Assembly (NCBI GenBank): GCA_040080145.1
Contig: JBEBJA010000088.1
Coordinates: forward strand, 1 to 52,256
DNA: 52,256 nt
Direction: 5' to 3'
Source: JANXVY01 sp040080145
GTDB taxonomy: Bacteria; Pseudomonadota; Alphaproteobacteria; Rhizobiales; Hyphomicrobiaceae
The notes under the pieces are model-generated. The model was not told where the DNA came from. It saw only the letters and a program-made list of their open reading frames with translations, and did not search any database. Shown here piece by piece: positions 8,619-16,180 of the stretch. Both the position numbers and the translations under genes were made by a program. Numbering within the stretch: position 1 is the first letter of the stretch; each line of letters opens with the position of its first letter.

Positions 8619-9100
8619 TGCTTTGCACCTGAATGGCCAGTGTCCTTGGCACCAAGGGGTTCGACCGCATATTCAATTTCGATGGTGCCCGCTTTCTTGA
8701 AGATCAAGCTGCCCTTGATGATGCTGCTATCTTTGATCGGCTGTTTCAGGTCCATGAACATGACGTGATACGACCCGGGCTTCAGCTCGACGGTCGCGCC
8801 GGGTGCGATTTCCAGACCGCTCGACAGCTCAGACATCTTCATCACGCCGCCATCCATCGTCATTTGATGGACCTGAAACACGGCAGCCAGGGGGAACGTG
8901 CCGCCGACGAGCGTGTCGGCTTCCTTGCCGGTGTTGGTGATCTTCATAAATCCGCCTGCAACCTTTGCGCCTTCGGGCGTGACGCGCGTCCAGGGCTGAA
9001 CGATCTTGATGCTGCCTGCCGTGAAATCGCGCGCGGCGGCGGGGAATGAAAGTCCGATGGCCACAACGACAACGGCAAGTCTTTTGATCGCATTCAACAT
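8615..9100 (-). CDS. PCuAC-family periplasmic copper chaperone
   Basis: This periplasmic chaperone binds Cu(I) and passes it to SCO or directly to cytochrome oxidase. The ATG at 9100 has AAGGAGA upstream and gives a 161-residue protein with a signal peptide (1-23, ending PAAA). The copper site is visible: His78-x-Met80 (VHQM), Met89, and His112-x-Met114 (YHVM), fitting the family pattern of one HxM, a Met and a second HxM. A His-containing tail (GHSGAKH) could bind further copper. It is cotranscribed with and overlaps the SCO gene; the Crp/Fnr regulator ends 23 bases upstream. Confidence 0.93.
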   Translation of the reverse strand: MLNAIKRLAVVVVAIGLSFPAAARDFTAGSIKIVQPWTRVTPEGAKVAGGFMKITNTGKEADTLVGGTFPLAAVFQVHQMTMDGGVMKMSELSSGLEIAPGATVELKPGSYHVMFMDLKQPIKDSSIIKGSLIFKKAGTIEIEYAVEPLGAKDTGHSGAKH

Positions 9101-9122
9101 AATTTTCTCCTTGGGGGTTGGG

Positions 9123-9911
9123 TCAAGTGCGTGCCGCCAAAGCGGCGGGTACGTTCTGGGTGCGTGCGACGTTGCTGGCCAATGGCTTGCGGGATCTTGA
9201 TCCACGTCCGCGCGGTGCGCCACTGTGGTTGGCAAGTTCTGCTAGTTTATCTGGATTGATCAGAATCAGAGTGCCGTCGCGCGACTGCGAAATGAGCCGG
9301 TCGCGCTTCAACTTGGTCATTTCGCGGCAAACTGTTTCGATGGTAAGGCCCAGATGGTCGGCGATGTCTGCCAGGCGCAGGTTCATCTGAATGTGGTCTT
9401 TGCCGGACTGACGGCGTTCTCCAGCCAACGTCCGCGCCAGGGTCGAAAGGAACGACGCGACCCGTTCCGTCCCGGTCTTGCGCCCCAGCATAACCGCCAA
9501 GTCGTGCATCGACGTCAGCCTTGCCGCAAGCTGGCGCGCGATGCGTTGCTGCAAATTGCCGGGTTGCTGCACAGCCCATAAGCCGACGGTTCTGAGCGTA
9601 ACGGTGGTCAGCGGCTCGGCCGAGCATTCGTGGATGCCGTCAGCGGTCAAGCCGAGCCACATTCCGGGGCCAAGGATTTCCAGCACCTGCCGCCGTGCGT
9701 CGGGCAGCAGGCGGACGAGCATCACGGCACCCTCGGTGATTTCGTAAAGGCAACCGGCAACGTCGCCTTGCCGAAAGATGTGTTGGCGCGGCTGGACGGT
9801 AAGTGTGCGTGACGATGCAGACCGACGCGCGCCGACTGGCTTTAGCGGTGCCAGCTGATCGCCAAGGTGATCGCGCAAATAGCCTGCGCTGGACGGGACG
9901 GAGGTGTCCAT
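9123..9911 (-). CDS. Crp/Fnr-family regulator, FixK-like
   Basis: The 262-residue product (start at 9911, preceded by GGAG; an upstream ATG at 9974 is less likely) has an N-terminal cyclic-nucleotide-binding-like beta-roll (about 35-140) and a C-terminal helix-turn-helix (LRLADIADHLGLTIETVCREMTKLKRDRLI) with the E-V-C-R-E recognition-helix pattern of Fnr/FixK proteins. The N-terminal Cys cluster that holds the Fe-S centre of Fnr is absent, which favours a FixK-like, oxygen-indirect regulator. A basic C-terminal tail follows the HTH. It lies directly upstream of the PCuAC-SCO pair, suggesting control of respiratory copper supply. A matching TTGAC-N4-GTCAA site lies upstream of the cytochrome c gene in this window. 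Confidence 0.85.
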   Translation of the reverse strand: MDTSVPSSAGYLRDHLGDQLAPLKPVGARRSASSRTLTVQPRQHIFRQGDVAGCLYEITEGAVMLVRLLPDARRQVLEILGPGMWLGLTADGIHECSAEPLTTVTLRTVGLWAVQQPGNLQQRIARQLAARLTSMHDLAVMLGRKTGTERVASFLSTLARTLAGERRQSGKDHIQMNLRLADIADHLGLTIETVCREMTKLKRDRLISQSRDGTLILINPDKLAELANHSGAPRGRGSRSRKPLASNVARTQNVPAALAART

Positions 9912-9991
9912 GTTGGTGCTCCACAGATGATCGCGGTCTGCATGCGCTCGTGCGCGGCAGCCGGATGTTTTCAATTCGAGGGACTGCGAAT

Positions 9992-10480
9992 CTAGACGCT
10001 GGAAGGCGTCGTCTGCGGTGGGGCGCGGGGGCGCGCATTCAGCGGGGCGGTGTCGAAACTGCGGCCGGTCACTTGATGAGGGACTGCAGGCTTGGATGCC
10101 TCGGCGAAAAAGACCGGCGGTTCAATTGGGCCAACGGGTGGTGCGAGCGCACCTGTCATCAGCGGCAAGCAAAATGCGCAGAGACCGCCGTGGGGCGCGC
10201 CCGGCATCCCGCCGTTCTGGCTAAGTGGGGTGCCGTCAGCATTTACAGTGGTTGCGCCGAACGCGGTGCAAATCACGATCCGCTCGCCAGTTGCTTGCGA
10301 GATGGCAACGCCTGCCTCAACCGTCTGGACGCGATCCGAAGGCAACAGGTAGGTGGCGGTGATGTTGAACAGTACGATGAACAGGCCGACGGCTAAGGCG
10401 AGCCCACGGCGCATCGAGCCCAGGGAGGGTAGCGTCCCTAGATCATAACGCCGACGCTGGCGGATTTTCGTCAACCTCAC
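9992..10480 (-). CDS. DUF2946-like membrane-anchored or exported protein
   Basis: The open frame gives 162 residues from a GTG at 10480; an ATG at 10414 (MRRGLALAVGLFIVLF) would place the hydrophobic segment at the N-terminus as a signal or anchor and is equally plausible. After the hydrophobic segment come IVICTAFG and a CAFCLPL motif, typical of the DUF2946 group often found beside copper or TonB transport genes. The C-terminus is Pro-rich. A related gene lies at 14265-14672. A metal-related periplasmic role is suggested by the neighbours, not demonstrated by the sequence. Confidence 0.65.
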   Translation of the reverse strand: MRLTKIRQRRRYDLGTLPSLGSMRRGLALAVGLFIVLFNITATYLLPSDRVQTVEAGVAISQATGERIVICTAFGATTVNADGTPLSQNGGMPGAPHGGLCAFCLPLMTGALAPPVGPIEPPVFFAEASKPAVPHQVTGRSFDTAPLNARPRAPPQTTPSSV

Positions 10481-10610
10481 CTCGTGTCGATAAGCTCAGG
10501 CGACGGCAATCAGCCGCGCGTCTCAAAATGTAGCTGCCAAATCAACGACCGGCAACACTGATGTTTCTTGGGTACTGTCTCCGTTTGAAATATTGGGCCA
10601 AACTTCTCCG

Positions 10611-10701
10611 TCCCCCCTGTGGGGAGGGCCGGGGACGGGGGCACTCGGAACCGATGATGAGCACGTCAACCCCCAGCCTAACCCTCCCCACAAGGGGAGG
10701 G
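10611..10701. repeat. GC-rich REP-like inverted repeat
   Basis: A TCCCCCCTGTGGGGAGGG block and a CCCTCCCC-ACAA-GGGGAGGG hairpin (10682-10701) form a nested palindrome of the REP type common between alphaproteobacterial genes. Related CTCCCC-AG-GGGGAG hairpins occur near 16110 and 30153. The remainder of the 300-base gap 10481-10781 shows no gene. Confidence 0.6.
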
Positions 10702-10781
10702 AACAAGTGAGGATTTCAAACTGAGACACTGTCGTTTCTTGCATTGCGGCTTCTGGCATTGTGCCGTCAGGCTTCGAACCG

Positions 10782-11612
10782 CTAAAACCTTTTTACCGCA
10801 GCATCGGCGATCCGCTTGGCGTCGACCTGAAAGGTCTTGAACATTTCGATGAGCATGTCGCGCGACGCAGGGGATGCCGTTGCGGGCGAGCCAGAGGTGA
10901 ACGGCGGCTTGGGGTCATACTCGGCCAGTAACTGTACCGTTTGCGCATATTCGTCATCACGTAGTCTGGCGACAATGGCGAGGCCGAAGTCCATGCCAGC
11001 TGTTACGCCCGCGCCGGTGATACGGTTGCGGTCGATCACGTAGCGGGCAGCCACAGGATCGGCACCCAATGAGCGCAGAATATCGCGCGCCGCCCAATGG
11101 CTCGTTGCCTTGTAGCCGTTGAGCAGGCCAGCCACCCCGAGTACGAGCGACCCGGTGCAGACGCTCGTGATCCATTTCGCGCGTGCGCCACGATCTTTGA
11201 GGAAGGCGATGGTTGCTTCGTCTTCCATTGCTTTCAGCGTTCCGGTCGATCCACCTGGAACAAACAGTATGTCGAGATCGGTCGTGCACTCGGCAAATGT
11301 GAGGTCGGGCACGAACACCAAGCCTGTATCTGAGCGCACTGGCTCACGTGATTTCGCTACAAGCAGGACCTGCGCGCCCATTAGGGCGTTGAAGCAATAC
11401 TGGGGTGCGACGAGGTCAAGAGCTGTAAACTCGGGATAGACGACCATCGCGATTTTTTCGTTGCCATGCCAGTGAGCCGGCATTGCAGTCATATCGTGCC
11501 CGGCGCTGGGATGAGGCGCTTCGGCGGCGGCGTTTGCAGTCGTTGGCCGCGTGCTGCCTGCAACCACCGCGGCCGCTGCGGCAAACAGCAAATCCCGTTT
11601 TGTAATCGTCAT
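10782..11612 (-). CDS. DJ-1/PfpI-family exported protein
   Basis: The ATG at 11612 follows GGAGCGAGG and gives 276 residues; the longer frame to 11690 is not supported. The N-terminus (KRDLLFAAAAAVVAG) looks like an export signal, possibly Tat with an imperfect twin-Arg. The mature part is a class I glutamine amidotransferase-like fold with VPGGSTGTLKA and the nucleophile elbow SVCTGSLVLGVAGLL, whose Cys is the expected catalytic residue, followed by ATSHWAARDIL. This resembles the isonitrile-hydratase/PfpI branch. A Met/His stretch (GHDMTAMPAHWHG) after the signal could bind copper. It sits between the TonB receptor and a DUF2946-like gene on the same strand. The substrate is unknown. Confidence 0.8.
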   Translation of the reverse strand: MTITKRDLLFAAAAAVVAGSTRPTTANAAAEAPHPSAGHDMTAMPAHWHGNEKIAMVVYPEFTALDLVAPQYCFNALMGAQVLLVAKSREPVRSDTGLVFVPDLTFAECTTDLDILFVPGGSTGTLKAMEDEATIAFLKDRGARAKWITSVCTGSLVLGVAGLLNGYKATSHWAARDILRSLGADPVAARYVIDRNRITGAGVTAGMDFGLAIVARLRDDEYAQTVQLLAEYDPKPPFTSGSPATASPASRDMLIEMFKTFQVDAKRIADAAVKRF

Positions 11613-11741
11613 ATGACCTCGCTCCGATCCCTTGCCGGCCCTGCCTGGGACCGGCCCGTAAACGGCACACCGACTTGATATCTGGAACAAGCAGCCGACC
11701 CGATGGCGAAACGCTGAGCCGCCATCAGGCCGCTGCCGGTA

Positions 11742-14198
11742 TCAGTATTTATAGACAAACGTACCGTAGTAAGCGCGGTCGGTACCGGGCGCGACTTGGC
11801 CTCCGAACCAAGAATAGGGCACGAAGTACTTCTCGCCCGTGAGGTTCTTCATGTTCAGTGAAGCGGTCCAATTCTGGGTGTCGTAGGCAATCTTGGAATC
11901 GACCGTGACGTACCCTTGCGTTTTGTAGAGATTGAGATTGTCCACGAATTGACTTGACGATGCATAGATGCCGGCACCGATGCTCAAACCCTTCAATTGC
12001 TCGGTAAAAGCGTAATCAATCCAGATCCGGCCCGAGTGTGCTGGAACAATCGGGAGATTATTGCCTTTGGGTGTCAACAGCTTATCGTCGGAATATGTTG
12101 CATCCGTATAGCCATAGGCTGCGAGCACTTGCCACTGGCTTGTCGGCTGCCATATCGCATCGGCTTCAAAGCCGCGAGAATGCTGTCCGGCATAGTCTGA
12201 GACTCCCGCGCCGACGGTGACCGGCACATTGCTTCGCTTGATGTCAAAGACCGAAGCGGTCCCGCTTAATTGCTGGCCGATTTTGTATTTAAAGCCGCCT
12301 TCGAGCTGTTGCGATTCCTCGGGAGCCAAATTTCTGGCCTGGGTAAATGCAGTCCAGCGCATGCCTTCGCTATAGCTCCCAAACGCAGACAGCCCAGGCA
12401 CGAGGTCGACAACGATTCCCGCCCGCGGCAACACCTTCGATTTATCGACGGTGAACGTCTCTGGCGGCGCAAAGCCAGCCATGCCAAAAGGCACTCTTTC
12501 GAAATAGTTCACATTGAGATTTGCTAACCGTGCGCCAGCGAGCAGATGAACGCTGCCCGCCACGGATGTTTGCAATTGGGCGTAGGCGCCTTTGGTTGTG
12601 TATGTTCCTTTGAAGTCGTACCATGGGAAAAAGAAGGGTGATAGCGGATCTGGTTTTGTGTACGGCGTCAGAAAGATTGGATCTGTCAGGTCGACCGGCA
12701 TCACGCCAAAGTCGCTATACATGATGCCTTCGTCGGTGACGCGGCTGTAGTCGGCACCGAACAAAACGGTGTTCTTCGTAATGCCCGAGGTGAACTTGGC
12801 GCGCACGTTCGGATTGATCGTGAACTCCTGCTGCTCCTGGTGCATGTTGACGTTCAACAGGCTCCATGTGGTCGGGCCGACGTCGGGTGAGGCCGATATT
12901 GGCCCTTGCGAGTCCTGTTGGTTCACCGATTTACTGTAACGCCCCTTGACGTTGAACGACCATACTGGGTCGAAGCGATGATCCAGGGTGGCGGTGATGC
13001 TTTCCCGCTTGGTGAAGCTGGGAATGATGTTTGGATCGCCAGCAAACATCTTCGGATTGATCCTGAAATCGCCGGCCACTGTACCGACTGCGGGCAGGCC
13101 AGGATACGCCTGTTGCGAAAATTTCGAGAATGACCCTTGAACTGTCAGTGTCGTGTCGGACTTGTCCGTGAAGGTGACCGTTGGATTGAGCGCATAGCGC
13201 TCGGATTCGAGTACGTCGACGAAACTGCTTGCGCCGCTATATTCGCCCGTGAACCGGAAAAGGACCGTACCGTTTGATGTGACCGGCTGATTGATGTCGA
13301 AGAACGTGCGGTAGTAGTCGTAACTTCCCATCGTTAACCCGACCTCGCCGCTGGCCTTATTCGTCGGCAGCTTCGAAATCATGTTCACTGCCCCGCCGAT
13401 GGGTGCGCCTGCACCTCCGCCGTAGAGGATCGCACTCGGCCCCTTCAGCACCTCAATTCGCTCAATATTGGACAAGGCATCGCGATGGCCGGTACCGTAA
13501 AGCACGGCCATTCCGTCAAGCCACTGGTCAGCGCCAAAGCCTCTGATCTTGACCGGAGTCATGTCAGAGTTACCGATACCGAGATCGTTGGGCCCCTGTG
13601 TGTTCGAAACATTTTGGAGCACTTGTCCAATGGATGCCGGACGCTGATCGTCGAGCAGAGATTTGGGCAGTACCTGGATGGATTGCGGGATCTGTTCGAG
13701 AGGGGTCGCCGTTTTCGTCGACGACATCGCCGACAGCGCTCGGTAGCCTGCAACCGGCCCTGCCGTGGTGAGCGTCACTCCCGGCGGTGCTTTCAGTCCG
13801 TCTACATCGAGCGCGGGGTTATAACTGCCGAGCGCCGTCGCCGGTTCAGACGGCAGATCGACCGCCTGCTCTGCCACTGGCGGTGCCGCATTTGCAGGTG
13901 CCTCAGTAGCACCCGGCTTCGCCTTACGAACTTTTGCGGGCTGGGTTTCGGCTTGCTGGGTGGCTGCTTTGGGTGCGGCGGGCTTTTTGGCAACCGGTGT
14001 GTTGGCAACGGGCTTGGCCTTATCGGGCGTAACCACGGTGACCGGCGGTACGGGAATTGAGTTCGGGGCTGGTTTTGGGGTGGATGGCTGTGGGGCCTGC
14101 TGGCCCTGGGCCTGCGTGGTTACGGCCAGCATCGCTGCAAGCGAAAGTCCGGAGGCGGAGGCGATAGATATAGACTGGCGTACGATGCGACGACGCAT
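11742..14198 (-). CDS. TonB-dependent outer-membrane receptor
   Basis: This 818-residue receptor imports a metal complex across the outer membrane using TonB energy. It has a signal peptide (1-33), a Pro/Lys/Ala-rich low-complexity linker (34-120), a plug domain with VKIRGFGADQWLDGM and IERIEVLKGPSAILYGGG, and a beta-barrel ending in YYGTFVYKY. The layout fits the siderophore-receptor subfamily (FhuA/FhuE-like). The linker is unusually long. AGGAG lies before the start. The DUF2946-like gene is immediately upstream and the PfpI gene downstream. The copper-type neighbours suggest a copper or copper-chelate ligand, but iron siderophores are equally compatible with the sequence. Confidence 0.9.
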   Translation of the reverse strand: MRRRIVRQSISIASASGLSLAAMLAVTTQAQGQQAPQPSTPKPAPNSIPVPPVTVVTPDKAKPVANTPVAKKPAAPKAATQQAETQPAKVRKAKPGATEAPANAAPPVAEQAVDLPSEPATALGSYNPALDVDGLKAPPGVTLTTAGPVAGYRALSAMSSTKTATPLEQIPQSIQVLPKSLLDDQRPASIGQVLQNVSNTQGPNDLGIGNSDMTPVKIRGFGADQWLDGMAVLYGTGHRDALSNIERIEVLKGPSAILYGGGAGAPIGGAVNMISKLPTNKASGEVGLTMGSYDYYRTFFDINQPVTSNGTVLFRFTGEYSGASSFVDVLESERYALNPTVTFTDKSDTTLTVQGSFSKFSQQAYPGLPAVGTVAGDFRINPKMFAGDPNIIPSFTKRESITATLDHRFDPVWSFNVKGRYSKSVNQQDSQGPISASPDVGPTTWSLLNVNMHQEQQEFTINPNVRAKFTSGITKNTVLFGADYSRVTDEGIMYSDFGVMPVDLTDPIFLTPYTKPDPLSPFFFPWYDFKGTYTTKGAYAQLQTSVAGSVHLLAGARLANLNVNYFERVPFGMAGFAPPETFTVDKSKVLPRAGIVVDLVPGLSAFGSYSEGMRWTAFTQARNLAPEESQQLEGGFKYKIGQQLSGTASVFDIKRSNVPVTVGAGVSDYAGQHSRGFEADAIWQPTSQWQVLAAYGYTDATYSDDKLLTPKGNNLPIVPAHSGRIWIDYAFTEQLKGLSIGAGIYASSSQFVDNLNLYKTQGYVTVDSKIAYDTQNWTASLNMKNLTGEKYFVPYSWFGGQVAPGTDRAYYGTFVYKY

Positions 14199-14264
14199 GA
14201 GCGTATACTCCTGAGCAAGATCATCTGCGCACGCAAAACTGCGCGCGCGATTGAGGTGTGCGGA

Positions 14265-14672
14265 TCAGGAGATGGAGGGTGGCGCGCGGGAGCCGAGCGC
14301 GGGTCCGGCGCGAACTGGCGGGAGAACGGCTTGGCTGGCGGCGGCGTAGTGGACCGGTGCCGATATGGCGACAGGCAGGACTTCGGGTTGGCCGATGACG
14401 GGAATATAGGTTTGTGCCAAGCCGGAGAACGCGCAGGGCTCGGTTAATTTGTGCTGGGATGCCGGGTCGGATTTCTGCTCCGCCCCATTAACGCCGAGCG
14501 TGTATGAGCCGTGTGCCGAGCAGATGACGATGCCGGCGGAATCGGCCGACGCGGGTCCGACGTCCGGCATGTAGCCTGCCGGGATCATGGCGCGAAGCAA
14601 AAGCACAACGAGCAGAATTTGGCTTAGCCAACTCCGCCGCTGCAATTTGCCGGTGCCCGCCATTTGCTCCAT
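14265..14672 (-). CDS. DUF2946-like small exported protein
   Basis: The product of 135 residues has an N-terminal hydrophobic segment (WLSQILLVVLLLRAMIPAGYM) and then GIVICSAHGSYTLG and a CAFSGL motif. These match the DUF2946 pattern of the gene at 9992-10480, where the second motif has two Cys (CAFC) against one here. It lies 66 bases upstream of the TonB receptor and is probably cotranscribed with it. Genes of this type often accompany copper-linked TonB receptors, but the biochemical role is not known. Confidence 0.65.
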   Translation of the reverse strand: MEQMAGTGKLQRRSWLSQILLVVLLLRAMIPAGYMPDVGPASADSAGIVICSAHGSYTLGVNGAEQKSDPASQHKLTEPCAFSGLAQTYIPVIGQPEVLPVAISAPVHYAAASQAVLPPVRAGPALGSRAPPSIS

Positions 14673-14794
14673 GCTGAACTTGTATGCTGCGCGAACGCAT
14701 CAGGACAAGGCACGGAAATGCCACAGTGCGGAATTTTTGATCCAATCCGTGAGAATGGTTCAAGTCTTCGGCACTGGAGAACCGCTTGGCGTTG

Positions 14795-14845
14795 ATACCA
14801 GCCCGCAGACGTTTTGACGCTTCGTTTCACAGCCTGCGGGTTGGG
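14795..14845. repeat. Dispersed two-hairpin repeat, copy 3 (first hairpin only)
   Basis: ATACCAGCCCGCAG at 14795 pairs with CTGCGGGTTGG at 14834-14844, matching the first hairpin of the copies at 2953 and 24285; the second half is missing. It lies just past the stop of the DUF930 gene and may serve as its terminator. The remainder of 14673-14794 shows no gene. Confidence 0.75.
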
Positions 14846-14852
14846 CAACCGG

Positions 14853-15236
14853 TTATCCCCAGAGGCCCATTTTTTCCCAGTCGGCTTTGGGGATTTCGTT
14901 GCCGAGGGTGAAGGTGAAGGTGGTGGCTTTCATCAGATCAGGGGTGAGCTGACAGCTGTAGGACATCGCGTACCACTTCTTGGATGCGCGGACGGCAGCG
15001 TCGGGGGCTGTGAGGGCGGTTCCTTTGAGGACGGCGGGCTTGGTCACTGTGGCGTTGATGCGGTCGGCCTTGCGCAGGCGGGGGTCCTTGCGGACGATGT
15101 CGAGGCCTTTGGCGGCGCAGGCTTGACGCGAGCGCTCCTCTGGATCGAGTTTTGCGAGCGACTGTTCAAGGGTCGCTGCGTGACTAAGGGCTGGCAGAGA
15201 AATCAATAGGCAAAGAGCGGCGATCTTCTTCAACAT
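14853..15236 (-). CDS. DUF930-family secreted protein
   Basis: The 127-residue product begins with a signal peptide (MLKKIAALCLLISLPALSHA, 1-20). The mature part carries LDPEERSRQACAAKGLDIVR and DRINATV, the recognisable core of DUF930 proteins of alphaproteobacteria, and two Cys (in RQACAAK and SYSCQLT) that could form a disulfide. The start is preceded by a weak purine stretch. It appears monocistronic, with a hairpin repeat past its stop. The function of the family is not known. Confidence 0.75.
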   Translation of the reverse strand: MLKKIAALCLLISLPALSHAATLEQSLAKLDPEERSRQACAAKGLDIVRKDPRLRKADRINATVTKPAVLKGTALTAPDAAVRASKKWYAMSYSCQLTPDLMKATTFTFTLGNEIPKADWEKMGLWG

Positions 15237-15318
15237 TCAAAGGTTCCCTCAAACACAACATGGGGGCAGCTACCGACGGCAATTGCGGCCACAGCGGGGC
15301 GGAAAGGCCTCTTGCTTT

Positions 15319-15353
15319 CAAATGCTCTGACCTGATGGAGGTCAGATCATTTG
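15319..15353. promoter_or_regulatory. Palindromic candidate operator upstream of the TRAP genes
   Basis: CAAATG-C-TCTGACCT and AGGTCAGA-T-CATTTG form 15-bp arms with one mismatch around a 5-base centre. It lies 156 bases upstream of the dctQ-type start in a 272-base gap that holds no gene. The length and symmetry suit a dimeric regulator site (for example GntR or IclR type), though a transcript hairpin is also possible. Confidence 0.45.
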
Positions 15354-15508
15354 AGTCCGGCGTTCGCGCCGGTGCCGCTTCGGCGCTTCGGCCCGCATGT
15401 GTTGGCCGCTTCAGGGAATCGGCAGGTGACGCGAGGGCGGACGGCTGAGAATATTCCTGATATTTGGGTGAGCGGGGTTTTAAGGTTTGAGGCGGACAGG
15501 GGGCGCAG

Positions 15509-16078
15509 ATGCAGCACTTGCTTGGAGTTCTTCTTGGGGTTTCGCGGGCGATCGACCGGTTGAACGGGGCGGTTGGGCGCGCCGTGTCGTGGCTCATTCT
15601 GGCAGTTTGCGTGGTGGCGGCGGGGGCAGCGATTGCGGGCAAGCTGTTTGGCGCGGGGGCGTACGCGAATGCGCTGCTCGAAGTGCAGTGGCTAATGTTT
15701 GCTGCGGTTTTTTTGCTGGCCGCGCCGTGGACGCTTGCGTCGAACGAGCACATCCGGATCGATATTCTGACGCAACGGTTGTCGCAGCGGACGCGGGATT
15801 GGATCGACGTCGCGGGGCATGTTCTGTTTCTGCTGCCGATGGCGGCGCTCGTGTTGTGGACGTCGGTGCCGTTTGCGCGGCTGTCGTTTGCGCAACATGA
15901 GGGATCGTCCAATTTCGGCGGGTTGCCGCAGTGGCCGCTGAAGGCGCTGATCCCCGTTGCGTTTGCGCTGCTGTTTGCGCAGGGGGTGTCGGAGCTGATC
16001 AAGCGGGTCGCGATCTTGCGGGGTGACTTGGCCGATCCGGTGGGCGGGCCTGGGGCAGAAGTTGCGCGCGAGATTTAG
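15509..16078 (+). CDS. TRAP transporter small permease (DctQ family)
   Basis: TRAP transporters are Na+- or H+-driven uptake systems that use a periplasmic binding protein. This 189-residue small membrane subunit has four predicted membrane segments (about 25-45, 55-75, 98-118, 143-163) and the conserved cytoplasmic motif NEHIRIDIL after the second. AGGGGGC lies just upstream of the ATG. The large subunit follows 102 bases downstream, after a REP hairpin. No DctP-type binding protein gene is seen on either side, so the solute receptor must be encoded elsewhere and the substrate cannot be inferred. Confidence 0.88.
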   Translation: MQHLLGVLLGVSRAIDRLNGAVGRAVSWLILAVCVVAAGAAIAGKLFGAGAYANALLEVQWLMFAAVFLLAAPWTLASNEHIRIDILTQRLSQRTRDWIDVAGHVLFLLPMAALVLWTSVPFARLSFAQHEGSSNFGGLPQWPLKALIPVAFALLFAQGVSELIKRVAILRGDLADPVGGPGAEVAREI

Positions 16079-16082
16079 TTCA

Positions 16083-16125
16083 GCACCCCTCACCCCAGCC
16101 CTCTCCCCAGGGGGAGAGGGGGAAG
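16083..16125. repeat. REP-like hairpin between TRAP genes
   Basis: CCCTCTCCCC (16099-16108) and GGGGAGAGGG (16111-16120) form a perfect 10-bp stem with a 2-base loop. It belongs to the CTCCCC-AG-GGGGAG group also present near 10690 and 30153. Its place inside an operon suggests a stabilising or attenuating role for the transcript. Confidence 0.7.
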
Positions 16126-16180
16126 TGGTTCGATCAATCGCTGGGTGGTTCGCCGGGACGAGTTTGAGGGGAATAGCGGA

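Noticed and set aside
9085..9098. FixK-like box TTGAT-CGCA-TTCAA at the start of the PCuAC gene
   Set aside because: It lies within the coding sequence and the right half deviates from the consensus.
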